NCBI GenBank assembly: GCA_963802745.1
Contig: CAWDKL010000047.1
Coordinates: forward strand, 1 to 64,000
DNA from: JAJPKK01 sp963802745
Lineage (GTDB): Bacteria > Pseudomonadota > Alphaproteobacteria > Rhizobiales > Xanthobacteraceae
Reading direction: 5' to 3'
DNA: 64,000 bases
The notes below the pieces were generated by a model, which saw only the letters and a program-made list of their open reading frames with translations, ran no database searches and was not told the origin of the DNA. Each line of letters starts with the position of its first letter. Position 1 is the first letter of the stretch. Below are positions 61,635 through 64,000 of this stretch, piece after piece. The translations under genes and the position numbers were made by a program.

Positions 61635-64000
61635 CTGAACTTTTCCCAACCCTTCATCGCGCGTCCGATCGCGACGATTTTGATGGCGATCGGGATGTTT
61701 CTCGTCGGCGCGGTGGCGTATCGGTTCCTGCCTGTCTCGGCGATGCCGAATGTGGAGTTTCCGACCATCCATGTGTCGGTGAACCGCCCGGGGGCGGATC
61801 CGTCCACCATGGCGGCGACGGTGGTGGCGCCGCTCGAGCGGCGGCTGGGGATCATTCCGGGCGTCATCGAGCTCACCTCGACGAGTACGCTCGGCGCCGC
61901 CTCCATTACCATCCAGTTCGACATCGGCCGCCGGATCGACAACGCGGCGCGGGACGTCCAGGCGGCCCTCAACGCGGCCGCCGCCGACTTGCCCGGCGAC
62001 TTGCCGAGCCTGCCGACCTTCCGCAAGTCCAACCCGAACGGCCAGGCCATCCTGATCCTGGCGATGACGTCTCAGACGCTCAGCCCCAGCGCGATCTACG
62101 ACATTGCCGATACCGTGGTGGCGCAGCGGCTATCACAAATCGACGGCGTCGCCGAGATCAACGTGTCGGGCGCCGAACAGCCGGCGATGAGGGTGCGGGT
62201 CAATCCGGTGGCGATCGCCAATATGGGCTTGGCGATGGAGGACGTGCGGCTCGCCATCGTCAACGCCAACGCGGCCGGTCCGCTCGGCGCGTTCGATGCC
62301 GACGGCATCGCCCAGGTCATTACCATCAATGATCAGATGCGCGATCCAGCGGAGTACCGCAATATCGTGGTGCGGTCGCAGAACGGCGCCGTGACGCTGC
62401 TGGGCGCGATCGCGACCGTCGAGCAGAGCACGCGCAACAGCCGCTCTGCGGCTTGGTATAACGGCCAGCCGGCTATCCTCATCAACATCAACAAGCAGGC
62501 CGACGCCAATGTGATCGAGGCGGTCGATCACATCTATCAGTTGCTCCCCGAATTGCAGCGCTGGCTGCCGGCCGGCGTCACATTCTCGGTGGTGAGCGAC
62601 CGCACCCTGATGATCCGCGCGAGCGTGCGCGACATGCAGCTGACGCTTGCCGCCACCGTGGTGCTGGTGATGCTGGTGGTGTTCCTGTTCCTGCGCAGGC
62701 TTGCGCCCACGATCGCGGTCGGCGTCACGGTTCCGCTGTCGCTGTCGGCCACCTGCGCCGGCATGTGGCTGGCGGGATTTTCGCTGGACAATCTGTCGCT
62801 GATGGCACTCGCCGTGTCGGTCGGCTTCGTGGTCGACGACGCCATCGTGATGATGGAAAACACGTTCCGCAACCTGGAACGCGGCCTCTCGCCGTACCAG
62901 GCCGCGATCGCCAGCGCCCGCCAGATCGGCTTCACGGTGATTTCCATCAGCGTGTCGCTGATCGCGGCGTTCATTCCGCTGTTGTTCATGGGCGGGCTCG
63001 CCGGCCGGCTGTTCCGGGAATTTTCGCTGACGCTCGCCTTCGCGATCGTGGTCTCGACCTTCGTGTCGTTGTCCGTCACCCCGATGATCTGCGCACATTA
63101 TTTGCGCGCCGGGACGGGCGAGGGGAGTTCGGCACCGATCACGTGGCTCGACCGTCTGGTCGAAGGCGCGCTTGCCGATATGGTGCGCCGCTATGATCGT
63201 ACGCTCGCCGTCGTGCTGCGCCACCAATACCTGACCTTGGTCTTCCTCGCCGCCACGATGGCGCTCACCGTCTATATGTATGTCAATACCCCAAAGGGGT
63301 TCTTCCCCCCCGACGACAGCGGATTTGTCGGCGGTTACGCGGTGACGTCGGAGGACAGCTCCTTTCAGACCATGCTCGCCCTGCAGCTCAAGGTAGACGC
63401 CATCGTCCAGGCCGATCCGGCGGTCGATGGCGTCGGCTCCTCGGTCGGCGGCGCGGGGTGGAGCGGCACCGTCAACAATGGCCGCCTGTCCATCAGCCTC
63501 AAGCCGCGTGCCGAGCGCGGCGGCGTATCGACCAACGATGTGGTCGACCGCATCCGCGCGTCGCTTGAAGACATTCCGGGCGTGCGGGTCTATGTGTGGG
63601 CGTCGCAGCAATTGCCCAGCGCGGGCGGCCGGCAGAGCCGGTCGCAATATCAGTTCACGCTGATGAGCGCCGACGCCGCCGAACTCAACCTCTGGGTGCC
63701 GCGGGTGCAGGAGCGCCTGCGCCGCATCCCCGGCATGATCGACGTGACCTCGGACCGCGGGATGAATGCCCTGCAGGCCAATGTGATCATCGATCGCACT
63801 GCGGCGTCCCGGCTCGGCGTGCAGGTGCAGGATATCGACAATGCGCTGAACAATGCATTCTCGCAGCGCCAGATCTCGACGGTCTTCACCCAGCGCAACC
63901 AGTATCGCGTGATCCTGGAGATCGATCCGCTGTTCCAGCGCGACCCCTCCGATCTCGATCGCGTCTACATCGCCGGCGGCACCGCCCAGGGGCTCACCGG
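61635..64000 (+). CDS. RND efflux pump inner-membrane subunit, cut by the window end
   Basis: The first ~789 residues of a proton-driven AcrB/MdtBC-type exporter. Helix 1 is FIARPIATILMAIGMFLVGA; VSAMPNVEFPTIHVSVNRPG and NPNGQAILILAMTSQTLSPS are porter-domain text. SVGFVVDDAIVMMENTFRNL (helix 4) holds the two Asp of the proton relay, and LSLSVTPMICAHYL ends helix 6. The frame is open to base 64,000. The start is odd: the family start 'xNFSQPFIARP' falls on CTG 61635, seven bases after GAGGAG, with no ATG, GTG or TTG nearby. A membrane-fusion partner is not found upstream. Confidence 0.9.
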   Translation, partial: MNFSQPFIARPIATILMAIGMFLVGAVAYRFLPVSAMPNVEFPTIHVSVNRPGADPSTMAATVVAPLERRLGIIPGVIELTSTSTLGAASITIQFDIGRRIDNAARDVQAALNAAAADLPGDLPSLPTFRKSNPNGQAILILAMTSQTLSPSAIYDIADTVVAQRLSQIDGVAEINVSGAEQPAMRVRVNPVAIANMGLAMEDVRLAIVNANAAGPLGAFDADGIAQVITINDQMRDPAEYRNIVVRSQNGAVTLLGAIATVEQSTRNSRSAAWYNGQPAILININKQADANVIEAVDHIYQLLPELQRWLPAGVTFSVVSDRTLMIRASVRDMQLTLAATVVLVMLVVFLFLRRLAPTIAVGVTVPLSLSATCAGMWLAGFSLDNLSLMALAVSVGFVVDDAIVMMENTFRNLERGLSPYQAAIASARQIGFTVISISVSLIAAFIPLLFMGGLAGRLFREFSLTLAFAIVVSTFVSLSVTPMICAHYLRAGTGEGSSAPITWLDRLVEGALADMVRRYDRTLAVVLRHQYLTLVFLAATMALTVYMYVNTPKGFFPPDDSGFVGGYAVTSEDSSFQTMLALQLKVDAIVQADPAVDGVGSSVGGAGWSGTVNNGRLSISLKPRAERGGVSTNDVVDRIRASLEDIPGVRVYVWASQQLPSAGGRQSRSQYQFTLMSADAAELNLWVPRVQERLRRIPGMIDVTSDRGMNALQANVIIDRTAASRLGVQVQDIDNALNNAFSQRQISTVFTQRNQYRVILEIDPLFQRDPSDLDRVYIAGGTAQGLT

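Noticed and set aside
62133..63647. 504-codon open frame opposite the RND gene
   Set aside because: Shadow frame with His/Arg/Asp-rich sequence and no recognisable domain; the RND frame on the plus strand is unmistakable.

Overview
The window looks like the chromosome of a GC-rich alphaproteobacterium, most likely Hyphomicrobiales (a Bradyrhizobium/Rhodoplanes/Pseudolabrys-type organism). The evidence is the rpoZ next to a NYN/LabA gene, a GcrA-like fragment, paired DUF992 proteins, a Sel1-repeat cluster, Bfr/Bfd, CaiB-type CoA transferase, TRAP and MFS transporters and an alphaproteobacterial RND pump. Everything here was read by eye; family names rest on recalled motifs, not on database searches.

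Layout. 1-6.8 kb is insertion debris: an IS1634-like element, a group II intron on the minus strand just after the stop codon of a secreted-protein gene, and an IS200-type transposase fragment. 6,859-26,613 is a ~19.8-kb integrated island bounded by a perfect 60-bp direct repeat made from the 3' part of tRNA-Arg(CCG). The left copy is a tRNA fragment next to a tyrosine integrase; the right copy lies in the complete tRNA. The island carries an AlpA-like protein, a Toprim primase and a RepA-like ATPase followed by a GGTACGG repeat cluster. It also has small secreted Sel1, Rap1a/Tai-like and HNH proteins, two copies of a serine recombinase, a DUF2971 gene, a DNA-ligase-like gene, and several relics of an older 'integrase tail + zinc-ribbon' module. 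A ~545-bp degenerate segment occurs twice.

26.6-41 kb is mostly housekeeping: queE-queD, an ArsR/SRPBCC pair, a secreted NHL propeller, proB, a molybdenum hydroxylase large subunit (with a palindromic element inserted in frame), TrbI/DUF2274 conjugation remnants, sugE, a CoA transferase, rpoZ, a NYN protein and a family-5 uracil-DNA glycosylase. 41-60 kb looks catabolic: four related secreted proteins, three of them with an EF-hand-like DxDGDG loop, an LLM flavin monooxygenase, TRAP permeases without a binding protein, two MFS carriers, a pseudo-HtrA protein, a serine-glyoxylate-type aminotransferase and a ~1000-residue FAD/FeS oxidoreductase. 60.2-64 kb has bfr, bfd and the start of an RND efflux pump that runs off the window.

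Reading caution. Many genes carry single-base frameshifts. At five sites the extra base lies in a GANTC sequence (the CcrM methylation motif), and removing it restores the reading frame. Several 'pseudogenes' here may therefore be intact genes with sequencing errors. Others in the island (truncated integrase tails, zinc-ribbon relics) are genuinely decayed.
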